Positions 1-9,313 of a stretch of DNA of 64,000 nucleotides are shown in pieces. A program made the position numbers and the translations under genes. Numbering within the stretch: position 1 is the first letter of the stretch; every line of letters begins with the position of its first letter. Origin of the DNA: Phycisphaerales bacterium (GTDB lineage Bacteria > Planctomycetota > Phycisphaerae > Phycisphaerales > SM1A02); the NCBI GenBank assembly GCA_029268515.1, contig JAQWNP010000010.1, forward strand, positions 62,001-126,000, read 5' to 3'. The notes beneath the pieces are model-generated. The model was given only the letters and a program-made list of their open reading frames with translations, did no database searches and had not been told where the DNA came from.

Positions 1-669
1 AACAGTTCAGACATTCAGGCGCCAGCAACATCGGGTGATCATGGGTTGCAAGGTCGTCTTGCTGATGCACTGGGACTGGCCTTCCAGCTTGAATCGCTGC
101 CCTACGACAACCTTTCATGGCGTTGCAGTGATCTGACCTTTGATCGATTGGCCCGTCGAGCGAAAGAGCGTGGCTTTGAGCTCGACTCTTTGGCAGACAC
201 GTTGGCAGGTTCATCACTACCGGCAAAGTTTGTGAAGACAATTTTGGCGGCCATACCAATGCTTGATGCCATGGCCGGTGGGCGCGTGACTGATGCGCTA
301 AAGGTCATGATGATTGAGGTACTTAGTGATGAGACGATGATTGAGGCCAGCATGAACTATTTGGGCGAGGGCTTTGCAGAAGTGATTATCAATGATCGCA
401 ATGAGGCAGTGATGGATGATCTGGCTGAGATCATTCGTGAAGAGCCTGATGTTAAATCGGTGGCCATTTTATATGGAGCCGGACACATGCAAGATTTTCT
501 TGTGCGACTCAAAGAGCGGTTTTGTTACCAGCCCATCAAGAAACAATGGTTGATTGCGATGGAAGTGGATCTGAATAAGAGTGCTCTATCTCGTATGGAG
601 TTGGCACAGATTCGAGTAGCGATGAAACGCATGCTTGACATGACGAAGTCGCAGATGGAGTCGCAGTAG
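1..669 (+). CDS. TraB/GumN-like protein, C-terminal part (cut by window edge)
   Basis: The reading frame is open from the first base, so the start lies outside the window and only about 222 residues are visible. The visible part has the pattern INDRNEAVMDDLAEII followed by a hydrophobic strand and YGAGHMQDF. This matches the RN-x(n)-GxGHxxG signature near the C-terminus of TraB/GumN family proteins, which are putative metal-dependent hydrolases with poorly known substrates. A TTG at position 46 would be a possible internal start, but the frame upstream is also protein-like. It converges on ispG with a 39 bp gap. The family assignment is tentative because the N-terminal GxxH motif cannot be seen. 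Confidence 0.5.
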   Translation, partial: NSSDIQAPATSGDHGLQGRLADALGLAFQLESLPYDNLSWRCSDLTFDRLARRAKERGFELDSLADTLAGSSLPAKFVKTILAAIPMLDAMAGGRVTDALKVMMIEVLSDETMIEASMNYLGEGFAEVIINDRNEAVMDDLAEIIREEPDVKSVAILYGAGHMQDFLVRLKERFCYQPIKKQWLIAMEVDLNKSALSRMELAQIRVAMKRMLDMTKSQMESQ

Positions 670-708
670 TACGGTGTGCATAAGATACAGGCGCTGTTTG
701 AGGGTCTC

Positions 709-1974
709 TTATGCGCTTGGGTTCGATTGACCGATGGTGATCTTTTCGACTTTGCCGCCGGCAATCTTCTCCAGGCCACTTCCCAGCTCGCCAATTGGAT
801 CGGGAGGCACAATTTCAACGGACTTGTCGCCAATGTGGGCTTTGCCGTCGATGACGGCCTGTTGGAATCGGACCGTTTCTTCCTTGAGACGTACCAGGAT
901 TTCCTCTTCTGGAACGTTCGCGACCCGTTCGCCTTGCACATAGATGATGCCGCGGCGATCACCAGCGAAAACAGCCACGTCCGCGCCCTCTGCTTCGCCA
1001 GGCCCATTCACGATGCAACCCATGACAGCAACTTTGATGGGTAAGTGAATTTCGTCAGCGAGCACTTTGCGTACATCTTGGACGAGTGTGAATAAATCAA
1101 CCTGGATTCGACCACAAGTCGGACATGCAATCAGCTCAGCGCCGACGCGCGTTCGCAATCCAAGGCAGTAGAGCATCTCCAGGCCATCTTCAACTTCGTA
1201 GACAGGATCATTTGCATAGCTAATGCGAATGGTGTCTCCGATTCCATTGGCCAGCAGTGAGCCCAGAGCAACGACACTACGAATGGTCCCCGTTTCTTTC
1301 GGGCCGGCATGTGTGACGCCGAGATGCAGTGGATAGTCAAAGCGTTCTGATATTTCGGTATAGGCATCAATAACCAGTTGCGGATCCATCGACTTCGCAC
1401 TGATGCATACATCGTGGAAGTCCCGTTCTTTAAAAATGTCGAGGTACTCTTCGAGTTTAGCAATCATGAGTCCAAGTAAATGTCCTTGGCGGCGGTCGGC
1501 AAAGAACTTGCCAAGCTCTTGCGCTCGCTGTTGCTTGTCCTTGCGTTCGATAATCGATCCTTCGTTGACTCCGATGCGAATCGGCAAGCCTCGCTCTTTA
1601 CAGGCATCGATGACGGCATTGACTTGATCACGATCATAAATATTGCCCGGATTGAGCCGGATCTTATGTACGCCTGCATCAATGGCTTCAAGCGCACGTT
1701 TAAAATGAAAGTGAACATCAGCAACAATTGGTACCGAGACTTGAGGCAGGATCTTTGCGAGTGCCTCGGTGTCTTTCCGTTGTGGCACCGCGACGCGGAC
1801 AATATCTGCACCTGCGGCAGCCATGCGGTTGATCTCTGCCACGCACTTATCAATTTCGTAGGTGTATCCAGCGGTCATGGTCTGGACTGAGACCGGTGCA
1901 TCACCACCGATACGAACAATCCCTGTTCGCTCATCACCAATCGATATCTGTCTCGTTACTCGTCGCGGTTTCAT
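709..1974 (-). CDS. ispG: 4-hydroxy-3-methylbut-2-enyl diphosphate synthase (IspG/GcpE)
   Basis: Cytoplasmic FeS enzyme of the MEP isoprenoid pathway that converts 2-C-methyl-erythritol 2,4-cyclodiphosphate to HMBPP using reductant. The 421-residue product has the TIM-barrel half (VSVQTMTAGYT, RVAVPQ, ADVHFHF, KIRLNPGN) and the C-terminal FeS half with cysteines in ACPTCGR and MGCIVNGPGE plus a conserved glutamate, as in bacterial IspG. The frame is open further upstream to 2058, but the family starts near MKPRRVTRQISIG, so the ATG at 1974 is chosen; the longer form would also run into topA. It lies 55 bp downstream of topA on the same strand and is probably co-transcribed with it. Confidence 0.95.
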   Translation of the reverse strand: MKPRRVTRQISIGDERTGIVRIGGDAPVSVQTMTAGYTYEIDKCVAEINRMAAAGADIVRVAVPQRKDTEALAKILPQVSVPIVADVHFHFKRALEAIDAGVHKIRLNPGNIYDRDQVNAVIDACKERGLPIRIGVNEGSIIERKDKQQRAQELGKFFADRRQGHLLGLMIAKLEEYLDIFKERDFHDVCISAKSMDPQLVIDAYTEISERFDYPLHLGVTHAGPKETGTIRSVVALGSLLANGIGDTIRISYANDPVYEVEDGLEMLYCLGLRTRVGAELIACPTCGRIQVDLFTLVQDVRKVLADEIHLPIKVAVMGCIVNGPGEAEGADVAVFAGDRRGIIYVQGERVANVPEEEILVRLKEETVRFQQAVIDGKAHIGDKSVEIVPPDPIGELGSGLEKIAGGKVEKITIGQSNPSA

Positions 1975-2029
1975 ATTTTTATTGTATGGACCCAATGATT
2001 GATGGGCCAATATGAGCCTTGATTTATGT

Positions 2030-4606
2030 TTAGACAGCCTCAGATGGTTTTGGGGCATCCGGATGAATTGCCAATTGTTGCACTTCGCTGGCCATGAGCA
2101 CCTCTTCTAATGGCGTGGCATCTCCGAGCGGTACGCCATCAAGTGTTGTCACAATTGGAGGAGGATGAGCTTTTTCATGGGCATCTAAAGCTTTGCTCAA
2201 GCGTTCTTGCACCTCAGGTTCAAGTTTGGCCCAGGCGCCCCGTCCCTTGCATTTCGGGAATGTGGAACATCCTAACCATGGACCGCGTTTGCCACTCCGC
2301 AGATAGAGGATGGAACTGCATTTGTCACAGACAAGATCGGTTTCCATGGGCGGTGGTGAGGGAAGTTTGAGATTACCCTTTCGATCGAGATTCAATACAA
2401 ACTTGATATCCGGGTAATTCATCGAAGCTAAGAACTTACCGAAGCGACCAGTTCGCAACATCATCGGCGACCCATCTTCTGGGCATGCGATGTCGACCCG
2501 CTCTGGAAGCAGTGGTAATCCTTCACGATCTGTCGGTGCGGCGTACTTACAGTCAGGATAGGCGGCGCAGGAAAGGAACCGTCCATTCTTACCAAAGCGA
2601 TAGTGTGTCTGACTCCCACATTCTGGGCATTGATAGGGTGCCGGCTGTGTTTCAGCTTTCGCATGCACCATGGTCTCATGTGCTTCTGCCAGCTTGATTG
2701 AGAAACGGTCGTAGAACTCCTGCAACATGGTGGTCCATGCCATTCGCTCTTCGGCAATTTCATCGAGCCATCCCTCCATAGTGCGCGTATAGCTCACATC
2801 CAACAGGCGGGGGAAGGCATCAATCAACTTGTCGGTGACGACTTCACCAAGATCTGTGGCAAAGAAACGTTTGTTGACCTTGTCCACATAGCGACGGTCC
2901 TGGATGACACGAATGATTGACGCATAAGTAGAAGGGCGGCCAATCCCCTCAGTCTCGAGTTTTTTGATCAGTGATGCTTCACTGTAGCGGGGCGGTGGAC
3001 TGCTGAACTGTTGATCCGGCTGCATAGAGAAAGGCATCACGGGTTGGTCGATTTTGAGTGCTGGTAGGGTTGGGTCAGCGCTACTATTTGGTATGCCAAC
3101 TGCTTTATAGAAGCCATCGAATGCGAGGACACGGCCTGTGGCTTTAAAGGTAGCGCCGGTTGGCTTGTCTGTGCGCTCCAACATGATCGATGTGGCATCC
3201 CATTGAGCAGCAGTCATCTGGCAACCCACAAATCGAGACCAAATCAGTTTATAGAGGGAGCGTAGATCTTGGTCGACCGAAGCTGGCAAGTCATCAGGAT
3301 GTCGCGCTACGTCAGTAGGGCGAATCGCTTCATGCGCTTCTTGTGCATGTTCAGCCTTTTGCTTGTAGAAGGTCGGCTTATCGGGAAGGTATGTTTCACC
3401 GAACTTGGCTCGGATGTAACCCCGTGTTTGGTCAATCGCTTCTTTTGAAATATGAGTCGAGTCAGTACGCATGTAGGTGATCAGGCCAACCTGGCCTTCC
3501 CCACGTACATTGATACCTTCATAAAGTGCCTGCGCTAATCGCATGGTGCGATCGGGACCATATCCCAATGTATTGGCCGCCGTCATTTGAAGGGTTGAAG
3601 TAATGAATGGCGGAGACGGCTTGCTCTTGGTTCGTTTCTGATCAATGTCGCTGACGCGGTAGGCCACACCATCAGCAACATCTCCGGTGAGCTTGGTGAG
3701 ATGGGCTGCGGGACCCTTGCCCCCAGGGTTCTCAGTCCGATCAATCACAATGTTGGTTAGGCCAATCGCCTCGGAGACTTGTTCAATTTTCTTGCTGAGG
3801 TCTTCGGGCTTTTCTGCCGAGCAGCCAAGTTCGAACTTTGAGTTATCAAGGCTGACAAGCTCACCATGGAGGGCGCCGTGTTCTGCCAACCAGCGGACCT
3901 GCTGGGTCATTGGCTGTACTTGGCTCTCCGACTCAGCCATGAACTTATCCCAGGCGGAGGCCAGCTTGAGCCGAGCGGCATCATCCATCGCGAAGCGACC
4001 AATAACACGCCACTTTTCATCGGGAACAAAAACATCAATCTCACGTTCACGTTCGACCACAATTCGAACAGCAACAGACTGCACACGACCGGCAGACAGA
4101 CCAACAGCCACCTTCTTCCAAAGAAGTGGTGAGACTTGGTATCCGACAATCCGATCGAGAATGCGCCTCGCTTGCTGTGCATTAACACGGGCCATGTTCA
4201 ATTCATGGGGTTCTTCAAAGGCACGCTGGATCTCTGATTTCGTAATCGCGTTGAAGACAACGCGTTTGGCCTTGGTGGGATCGACACCCAAGACTTCTGC
4301 TAAATGCCATGCAATTGCTTCACCTTCTCGATCAAGGTCAGTTGCAAACCAGACATCATCTGTTTCTTTGGCCAGCTTCTTAAGTTCGGTGATCACCGAT
4401 TTCTTTTTAGAGAGCACTTCATAGGAGGGCTTGAAATTGTTCTCTAGATCAACACCTGGAACTGGTTGTTTCTTACCTTTCGGTGAACGTGGGGGTAGAT
4501 CACGCACATGGCCAACCGAAGCAGCCACGACATAGTCATCGCCAAGATACCGGTTAACGGTCTTCGCTTTGGCGGGGGATTCAACAATAACCAGATGCTT
4601 GCCCAT
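2030..4606 (-). CDS. topA: DNA topoisomerase I (type IA)
   Basis: Relaxes negative supercoils by cutting and passing single DNA strands. The 858-residue product begins with the Toprim motif (HLVIVESPAKAKTV), has the acidic metal-binding DLDREGEAIAWHL, and carries the catalytic tyrosine in GLITYMRTDST. Three C-terminal zinc-ribbon-like units follow. The first (CPECG...CAAYPDC) and third (CDKC...CSTFPKC) keep four cysteines. The second (CPEDG...SMNYPDIKF) keeps only one, so it probably folds without zinc. The ATG at 4606 directly precedes the Toprim strand. A good promoter candidate lies about 110 bp upstream. It is followed by ispG, probably in the same transcript. Confidence 0.96.
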   Translation of the reverse strand: MGKHLVIVESPAKAKTVNRYLGDDYVVAASVGHVRDLPPRSPKGKKQPVPGVDLENNFKPSYEVLSKKKSVITELKKLAKETDDVWFATDLDREGEAIAWHLAEVLGVDPTKAKRVVFNAITKSEIQRAFEEPHELNMARVNAQQARRILDRIVGYQVSPLLWKKVAVGLSAGRVQSVAVRIVVEREREIDVFVPDEKWRVIGRFAMDDAARLKLASAWDKFMAESESQVQPMTQQVRWLAEHGALHGELVSLDNSKFELGCSAEKPEDLSKKIEQVSEAIGLTNIVIDRTENPGGKGPAAHLTKLTGDVADGVAYRVSDIDQKRTKSKPSPPFITSTLQMTAANTLGYGPDRTMRLAQALYEGINVRGEGQVGLITYMRTDSTHISKEAIDQTRGYIRAKFGETYLPDKPTFYKQKAEHAQEAHEAIRPTDVARHPDDLPASVDQDLRSLYKLIWSRFVGCQMTAAQWDATSIMLERTDKPTGATFKATGRVLAFDGFYKAVGIPNSSADPTLPALKIDQPVMPFSMQPDQQFSSPPPRYSEASLIKKLETEGIGRPSTYASIIRVIQDRRYVDKVNKRFFATDLGEVVTDKLIDAFPRLLDVSYTRTMEGWLDEIAEERMAWTTMLQEFYDRFSIKLAEAHETMVHAKAETQPAPYQCPECGSQTHYRFGKNGRFLSCAAYPDCKYAAPTDREGLPLLPERVDIACPEDGSPMMLRTGRFGKFLASMNYPDIKFVLNLDRKGNLKLPSPPPMETDLVCDKCSSILYLRSGKRGPWLGCSTFPKCKGRGAWAKLEPEVQERLSKALDAHEKAHPPPIVTTLDGVPLGDATPLEEVLMASEVQQLAIHPDAPKPSEAV

Positions 4607-4713
4607 AGGCCTCCATCACTCAAAGGTGCGTGTGGAATGAGGTATCGGTCATTGCCATCATGTGGCTCGACCGGTGGACCTTCGGGCCCACCTCAAGAAT
4701 CACGCGGGGAGGA

Positions 4714-4743
4714 TTTATAAGTCTCTCTGGCCTGTTGGATCAA
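4714..4743 (-). promoter_or_regulatory. Candidate sigma70-type promoter for topA-ispG
   Basis: On the minus strand, TTGATC (4743-4738) and TATAAA (4719-4714) are separated by 18 bp. They match the -35 and -10 consensus at 4/6 and 5/6 positions. The site points at topA, whose start is 108 bp downstream. This is a sequence match only. Confidence 0.45.
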
Positions 4744-4788
4744 GGCGCTCTCTACCAGATCGTGTTTTTAAGAGATCTGAAAACGTCC

Positions 4789-4804
4789 TTTTTGATATCA
4801 AAAA
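4789..4804. repeat. Perfect 16 bp palindrome TTTTTGATATCAAAAA
   Basis: A perfect AT-rich palindrome centred on GATATC lies just past the miaA stop codon and about 50 bp upstream of the candidate topA promoter. It could be a regulator binding site, or the T-rich arm could help end miaA transcription. It lacks the GC-rich stem of a normal terminator. Confidence 0.4.
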
Positions 4805-4815
4805 AGCCCTTGGAA

Positions 4816-5778
4816 TCAGCTAAATGAAGCTTTCTTAATTATCTTAACTGCTTGTTCTTCAACGTCTTGTGGCGAAATATCAGTGATCTTTATGGATTCA
4901 GAGCGTGGATAAGCTGAGAATCGACGAAGCCAGGTCCGCTGCTGTTTTGCAAAACGACGTGTGGCGATCTTAATTTGTTCAATGGCCTCAGCCAGGGATT
5001 CCTTTCCTTCGAGGTGATCCGCAAGCTGTTGGTAACCCAGTGCCGCCCGCGCTCTTGGCCCCAACTGATTGTTATTAAGTAAGCCAGCCACTTCTTGCAA
5101 GAAGCCCATTTCCATCATCCGTCCAACACGTTGATTGATACGGCGATTGGTTGGTTCAACATCATCTTCGAGGCGCAAGATTAGCGCATCACGGCGTGGT
5201 TCTTGGGTCCACTGTTGTTGTAGCTTAGAAATTGGTTGTCCAGTGGTTTGGTGAACTTCTAGTGCACGAATAGTGCGACGGCGATCATTGGGATGAATCT
5301 GCTCAGCGGCAGCCTTATCGACAGCAAGAAGCTTCTGACGTAGTTGATCGTTGGAGTCTTGCTCCAGTGCAACCCGGATGCTTGTATCTGGGTTAGGCAC
5401 GTCGCAAAGGCCAAAAAGAAAGGCCTGGAGGTAGAGGTTGGTGCCACCAACAATGATCGGATATCGGCCGCGCGATCGGACCTGACTGACACACGGTTCA
5501 GCAGCGTCTAGCCAGCGGTCGACTGTAAAGGTGGCATCTCTTGGATCAGCCAAATCCAGCAAATGATGCGGCGCTGCCGCAAGTTCTTGTTCGGTGGGTT
5601 TGGCGGTGCCAATATTCATATCTCGGTAGATTTGCATTGAATCAGCACAGAGGCACTCTCCTCCACCCGAGAGACGCTGAGCCAGTGCGATCGCGAGAGG
5701 GGTTTTCCCTGAGGCAGTGGCACCGGCAATGAGAATGGCTGGTGGATGGTCCATGATTTGGCCCATGCTAGGGGGCAT
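4816..5778 (-). CDS. miaA: tRNA dimethylallyltransferase (MiaA)
   Basis: Transfers the dimethylallyl group to N6 of A37 in tRNAs that read codons starting with U. The 320-residue product has the P-loop GATASGKT near the N-terminus, then DSMQIYRDMNIGTAKPT, HHLLDLADP, GGTNLYLQAFLFG, and the C-terminal ATRRFAKQQRTWLRR tRNA-binding segment, all diagnostic of MiaA. The start is uncertain among three close methionines (MPPSMGQIMDHPP); any of them leaves the P-loop complete. It is transcribed divergently from pgk across a 70 bp gap. Confidence 0.95.
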   Translation of the reverse strand: MPPSMGQIMDHPPAILIAGATASGKTPLAIALAQRLSGGGECLCADSMQIYRDMNIGTAKPTEQELAAAPHHLLDLADPRDATFTVDRWLDAAEPCVSQVRSRGRYPIIVGGTNLYLQAFLFGLCDVPNPDTSIRVALEQDSNDQLRQKLLAVDKAAAEQIHPNDRRRTIRALEVHQTTGQPISKLQQQWTQEPRRDALILRLEDDVEPTNRRINQRVGRMMEMGFLQEVAGLLNNNQLGPRARAALGYQQLADHLEGKESLAEAIEQIKIATRRFAKQQRTWLRRFSAYPRSESIKITDISPQDVEEQAVKIIKKASFS

Positions 5779-5848
5779 GGCCGTTCAGTGCAGGCAGACG
5801 TATCATTCCTGATCTGATGCAAGAGTGATAAGGGCGAAGGAACTAGAA

Positions 5849-7075
5849 ATGAGCAAGACCGGATACAAGCGTAAGAAGACGATTGAGCAAGTAGACGTGG
5901 ACAATAAGCGCGTCTTGATGCGTGTGGATTTCAATGTGCCACTCAATCGTAAACACGAGATTAGTGATGATCGACGTATCCGCTTGGCCGTGGAGTCCAT
6001 TCGAAGTGTGATTAGCCGTGGTGGTATTTGTGTTCTGATGAGTCACCTCGGACGCCCAGCAGGAACGGGGCCTGAGCCAGGGCTCAGTCTGAAGATTGTG
6101 GTTGATCACCTTAAGGAACTGATGCCTGATGCTGGTATTTCCATGGCACCTGGGGCATGCGATTCGCCAGAAGCCGCCGCTGCAGTCGCATCGGCCAAGC
6201 GGGGTAGTGTGATCGTTCTAGAGAATCTACGTTTTAATAGCGGTGAGAAAGCCGGCTCTCGTATTTTTAGTGAAAAGCTCGCAAAGCTCGGTGATATCTA
6301 TTGCAACAATGCATTCGGAACCGCTCACCGCAGCGATGCTTCGATGGTAGGCGTCCCTGAACTCATGCAGAGTCAGCCACGCGTGGCCGGTTTCCTTCTG
6401 CAGCAAGAATTGGCGTTTCTATCTGATGCACTTGAGGACGCTGCCTCACCATTCGTGGCGGTCCTGGGCGGCGCTAAAGTTTCTGACAAACTAATGGCCA
6501 TTCGGAATCTGCTAGGAAAGGTGGATGTGGTACTGATCGGTGGCGCCATGGCTTACACATTCTTGCAAGCCATTGGCCGTGGTGTTGGTGAAAGTTTGGT
6601 GGAAGAGGAGATGCTAGACCAAGCAGAGTTGCTGATTGATGCGGCGGCTGCAAGTACCACAGAGCTCATGCTTCCACGCGACCATGTGGCTGGCAAAGAA
6701 ATTGAGCCACGCACATCAGTCGAGGTCTTTGCTGATGAAATTGAAGCCGGTTGGATGGGATTAGACATTGGGCCTGAAACTGCTGGTTGGTACACCGATC
6801 GTGTGCGGCATGCCCGAACGGTGCTCTGGAATGGTCCAGTTGGCGTTTATGAGATTGAACCATTTGATGTGGGTACGAGGCAGATCGCTGAAGCATGTGC
6901 AGCCGCCACAGAGCAGGGGGCTGTCACAGTCCTTGGTGGCGGTGACACCGCCGCAGCGATTAATCATTTCGGCCTTTCTGATCAGGTTTCTCATGTTTCC
7001 ACGGGCGGAGGAGCCAGTTTGGAGTTGCTTGAAGGCAAGAAATTCCGCAGTGTTGAGCTTCTTGAGGACGAATAG
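5849..7075 (+). CDS. pgk: Phosphoglycerate kinase
   Basis: Glycolytic enzyme that transfers phosphate between 1,3-bisphosphoglycerate and ADP. All signature blocks are present in order: RVLMRVDFNVPL, SHLGRPAG, ENLRFNSGE, NNAFGTAHR, LGGAKVSDKL, IGGAMAYTFL, LWNGPVGVYE and GGGDTAAA with STGGGASLELLEG at the end. The product is 408 residues, normal for the family. I chose the ATG at 5849 because a GAAGGA ribosome-binding site lies about 7 bases upstream; a GTG at 5825 would add eight residues that the family lacks. It reads away from miaA. Confidence 0.96.
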   Translation: MSKTGYKRKKTIEQVDVDNKRVLMRVDFNVPLNRKHEISDDRRIRLAVESIRSVISRGGICVLMSHLGRPAGTGPEPGLSLKIVVDHLKELMPDAGISMAPGACDSPEAAAAVASAKRGSVIVLENLRFNSGEKAGSRIFSEKLAKLGDIYCNNAFGTAHRSDASMVGVPELMQSQPRVAGFLLQQELAFLSDALEDAASPFVAVLGGAKVSDKLMAIRNLLGKVDVVLIGGAMAYTFLQAIGRGVGESLVEEEMLDQAELLIDAAAASTTELMLPRDHVAGKEIEPRTSVEVFADEIEAGWMGLDIGPETAGWYTDRVRHARTVLWNGPVGVYEIEPFDVGTRQIAEACAAATEQGAVTVLGGGDTAAAINHFGLSDQVSHVSTGGGASLELLEGKKFRSVELLEDE

Positions 7076-7425
7076 ATGCTTCTGGTCCGCTTGGTCTCAA
7101 TCTGCAGGGACAAGCTCCAATCCCATGGTTGCCAGATCATTTTAAAGAATCTGGGAACAACTGGCCCAGCCATGAATCTGACTGACGGGACTGTGGCTTG
7201 GTTCACAGCTGTTTTTTGGCCACAGATTGGTGGCCTGTTGGGTTTTGGTCCTTTGGCAGCGTACAATTTGAATGATACATCGAGGGGCAATTCAGGTTTG
7301 ATCGGGCTCGGTCTGAAACAAGCTCAGTGAATAACTCTGTAAGCTCCAGCTAATAGCTCTGCTTCGCATCTCAGCTAAAAAGTAAAGCTGAAGTGTGAGC
7401 GAAGAAAACGAAAAGGGACACGTCT
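7076..7425. other. Intergenic stretch between pgk and the thioredoxin/TPR gene
   Basis: I see no convincing gene here. A short inverted repeat GGCCAC-N6-GTGGCC sits at 7218-7235, but it is not followed by a T-run on the plus strand. The last 65 bp can form a two-part stem-loop, listed separately. Confidence 0.5.
7362..7404 (+). promoter_or_regulatory. Candidate stem-loop in the leader of the thioredoxin/TPR gene
   Basis: Two nested inverted repeats pair in register: CTTCGC (7362-7367) with GCGAAG (7399-7404), and inside them TCAGCT (7371-7376) with AGCTGA (7386-7391). The structure ends 21 bases before the start codon and just ahead of the AAAAGGGA ribosome-binding site. Its function is unknown. 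Confidence 0.35.
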
Positions 7426-8475
7426 ATGATCCGCATTCTTCTTGCAGCAACAATGACCCTTGCAATCGCAGTTCCAGCACTGGCTCAGTCGAATACGCTT
7501 GGAGTTGGGTCTGATGCACCTGGTCTTGCAATTAATGATTGGGTCAAGGGTGATCCTGTTGCAATCGAAAATGACAAGGTTTATCTCGTTGAGTTCTGGG
7601 CAACATGGTGTGGGCCGTGCAAAGCAAGCATTCCTCATCTCACCTCACTTCAAGAAAACTATGGCGATGAAGGTCTCGTTGTTATTGGTGTGTCGATCGA
7701 TGATGAAATCGAGACGGTTGAGAAATTTGTGAAGTCCCAGGGCCGCAAGATGGATTACACAGTTGCTTTCGATAATCGTAAACGTACGCAGAGAGCATGG
7801 ATGGGGCGCGCTAAGAAAAAGGGAATCCCTTGCTCCTTCCTCGTAGATGGTCAAGGTAAGCTTCAGTTCATTGGTCACCCGCAGGATGAGGAACTTGAAG
7901 AGACCATTGAGTTGGTACTAGACGGTCGATACAACAAAACGTTGATGGATGCAGCCAAGCCTCACTTGGCTGAGATTGATCGAGCTCGCAAGGTTCAGGA
8001 TTTTCGGATGGCTGAGAAGGTTCTTGATGAAGTCATCGCTACTGAGCCAATGGTCTTTGCCCATCTCATGCTCGAGAAATTTGAGATGAAGTTGATTGAA
8101 CAGAATGATTCCCGTGGCGCCTATCAATATGCACGCGAAGTGATCAATACGCGGCAAATTGAAGATCCAATCATGTTGACTTGGTTGGCGGAAAAGATCG
8201 TGACGGATCCGAATATTCCTGATAGTGACCGTAACTTTGAGGTTGCCTTGGAAGCTGCAAATGCTTCGGTTGAGAATGGTCGACCAAATGATCCTCGTAC
8301 AATTTCAACGGTCGCAATGGTCTATGCTCACCAGGGAAATATTGATGATGCGGTCGATGCTCAGAAGCAAGCTTGGTACAACGCACCACGTAAGCATAAA
8401 GAAGAGCAGTATCGATTACTAAAGCAGTACATCGAGGAAAGCGATCGCCAGAAGTCAAAGACTTCAATCCAGTAA
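7426..8475 (+). CDS. Exported TlpA-like thioredoxin domain fused to a TPR-like helical region
   Basis: The 349-residue product starts with a signal peptide (MIRILLAATMTLAIAVPALAQ). A TlpA/ResA-type thioredoxin fold follows, with W61-CGPC-65 in VEFWATWCGPCKAS and the cis-proline loop GIPCSFLVDGQG. An extra cysteine precedes the cis-proline-type loop. From about residue 175 the protein is helical with TPR-like spacing (AEKVLDEVIATEP, VYAHQGNIDDAVDAQKQAW). This architecture suggests a periplasmic thiol-disulfide protein that binds partners through its helical part; the partner is not known. AAAAGGGA lies upstream of the ATG. It may be the first gene of the run leading into rpe 61 bp downstream. 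Confidence 0.8.
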   Translation: MIRILLAATMTLAIAVPALAQSNTLGVGSDAPGLAINDWVKGDPVAIENDKVYLVEFWATWCGPCKASIPHLTSLQENYGDEGLVVIGVSIDDEIETVEKFVKSQGRKMDYTVAFDNRKRTQRAWMGRAKKKGIPCSFLVDGQGKLQFIGHPQDEELEETIELVLDGRYNKTLMDAAKPHLAEIDRARKVQDFRMAEKVLDEVIATEPMVFAHLMLEKFEMKLIEQNDSRGAYQYAREVINTRQIEDPIMLTWLAEKIVTDPNIPDSDRNFEVALEAANASVENGRPNDPRTISTVAMVYAHQGNIDDAVDAQKQAWYNAPRKHKEEQYRLLKQYIEESDRQKSKTSIQ

Positions 8476-8536
8476 AAGAGCGTGGAACGTTTTCCTGATG
8501 AGTGAATTGCGGTGAAAGTGGGGGAGTGCGAATAAA

Positions 8537-9220
8537 GTGGCTCTCAGCACACAGCGAAATATCATCAATCAACCGATCTCTCAAGCGTTGATTGCGCCGT
8601 CAATACTCTCAGCAGATTTTGCAAATATGGGTCGCGACTGTCGCCAAGTTCTTGAACTTGGTGCAGAGGTCCTTCATATCGACGTCATGGATGGGCACTT
8701 TGTGCCCAACCTCACGATGGGGCCAGCCATGTGTCAATGGCTGCGAGCGGCATTCCCTGATGCATGCCTCGACGTCCACATGATGGTTGATGATCCTGGT
8801 CGATTTCTCGATGACTTTGTTGCCGCGGGCATTGATAACTACACCTTTCATATTGAAGCGGTCCCAGAGCCAATCGCACTCATTGAACGCATTCATGATG
8901 CCAAATTGACCTGTGGTCTTGCGATCAAGCCAGATACGCCAGCAGCGGACATCCTGCCATTTATAGAGCTGGTGGATTTGGTTCTTGTGATGAGTGTGCA
9001 TCCAGGTTTTTCAGGTCAAGCTTTCATTCCTGAGGTCCTAGAGAAAACCAGGCAGATATCACCTCTCCTGCGTGAGAACCAGCGGCTTGAGATGGATGGT
9101 GGACTCAATCCTGAGACCGCTCCGGCAAGCAAGGAAGCTGGGTGTGATCTGCTTGTTGCCGCCTCAGCTATTTTTGGCGTTCCAGATAGGGAGGCAGCTA
9201 TCGCAGCATTGCGTCGATAA
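8537..9220 (+). CDS. rpe: Ribulose-phosphate 3-epimerase
   Basis: Interconverts ribulose 5-phosphate and xylulose 5-phosphate in the pentose phosphate pathway. The 227-residue TIM barrel has APSILSADFANMG, the metal-binding HIDVMDGHFVPN, DVHMMV, LVLVMSVHPGFSGQ with its catalytic aspartate-histidine neighbourhood, and LEMDGGLNPET. The GTG at 8537 is used; a GGGGAG sequence lies about 11 bases upstream. The first 15 residues extend beyond the usual family start, so a slightly later start cannot be excluded. It precedes accD by 93 bp. Confidence 0.95.
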   Translation: MALSTQRNIINQPISQALIAPSILSADFANMGRDCRQVLELGAEVLHIDVMDGHFVPNLTMGPAMCQWLRAAFPDACLDVHMMVDDPGRFLDDFVAAGIDNYTFHIEAVPEPIALIERIHDAKLTCGLAIKPDTPAADILPFIELVDLVLVMSVHPGFSGQAFIPEVLEKTRQISPLLRENQRLEMDGGLNPETAPASKEAGCDLLVAASAIFGVPDREAAIAALRR

Positions 9221-9313
9221 TGCTGGTGTTAGCTTGCTAAGATACGCTGAGCCCTCGGTGGGCTCGTCATGCTCTGGGAGTGAGATGCTCTGGACTGACA
9301 TGGGACGCAGCAC

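Noticed and set aside
678-714. Inverted repeat GCATAAGA/TCTTATGC between the first gene and ispG
   Set aside because: The stem is AT-rich with a loop of about 21 bases and no T-run, and it overlaps the ispG stop; too weak to call a terminator.
1975-2058. Longer N-terminus for IspG
   Set aside because: The extra 28 residues overlap the end of topA and the family begins at the later ATG.
7076-7330. An 84-residue open frame directly after the pgk stop codon
   Set aside because: No ribosome-binding site, no recognisable motif, and an equally long open frame exists on the other strand; it looks like spacer sequence.
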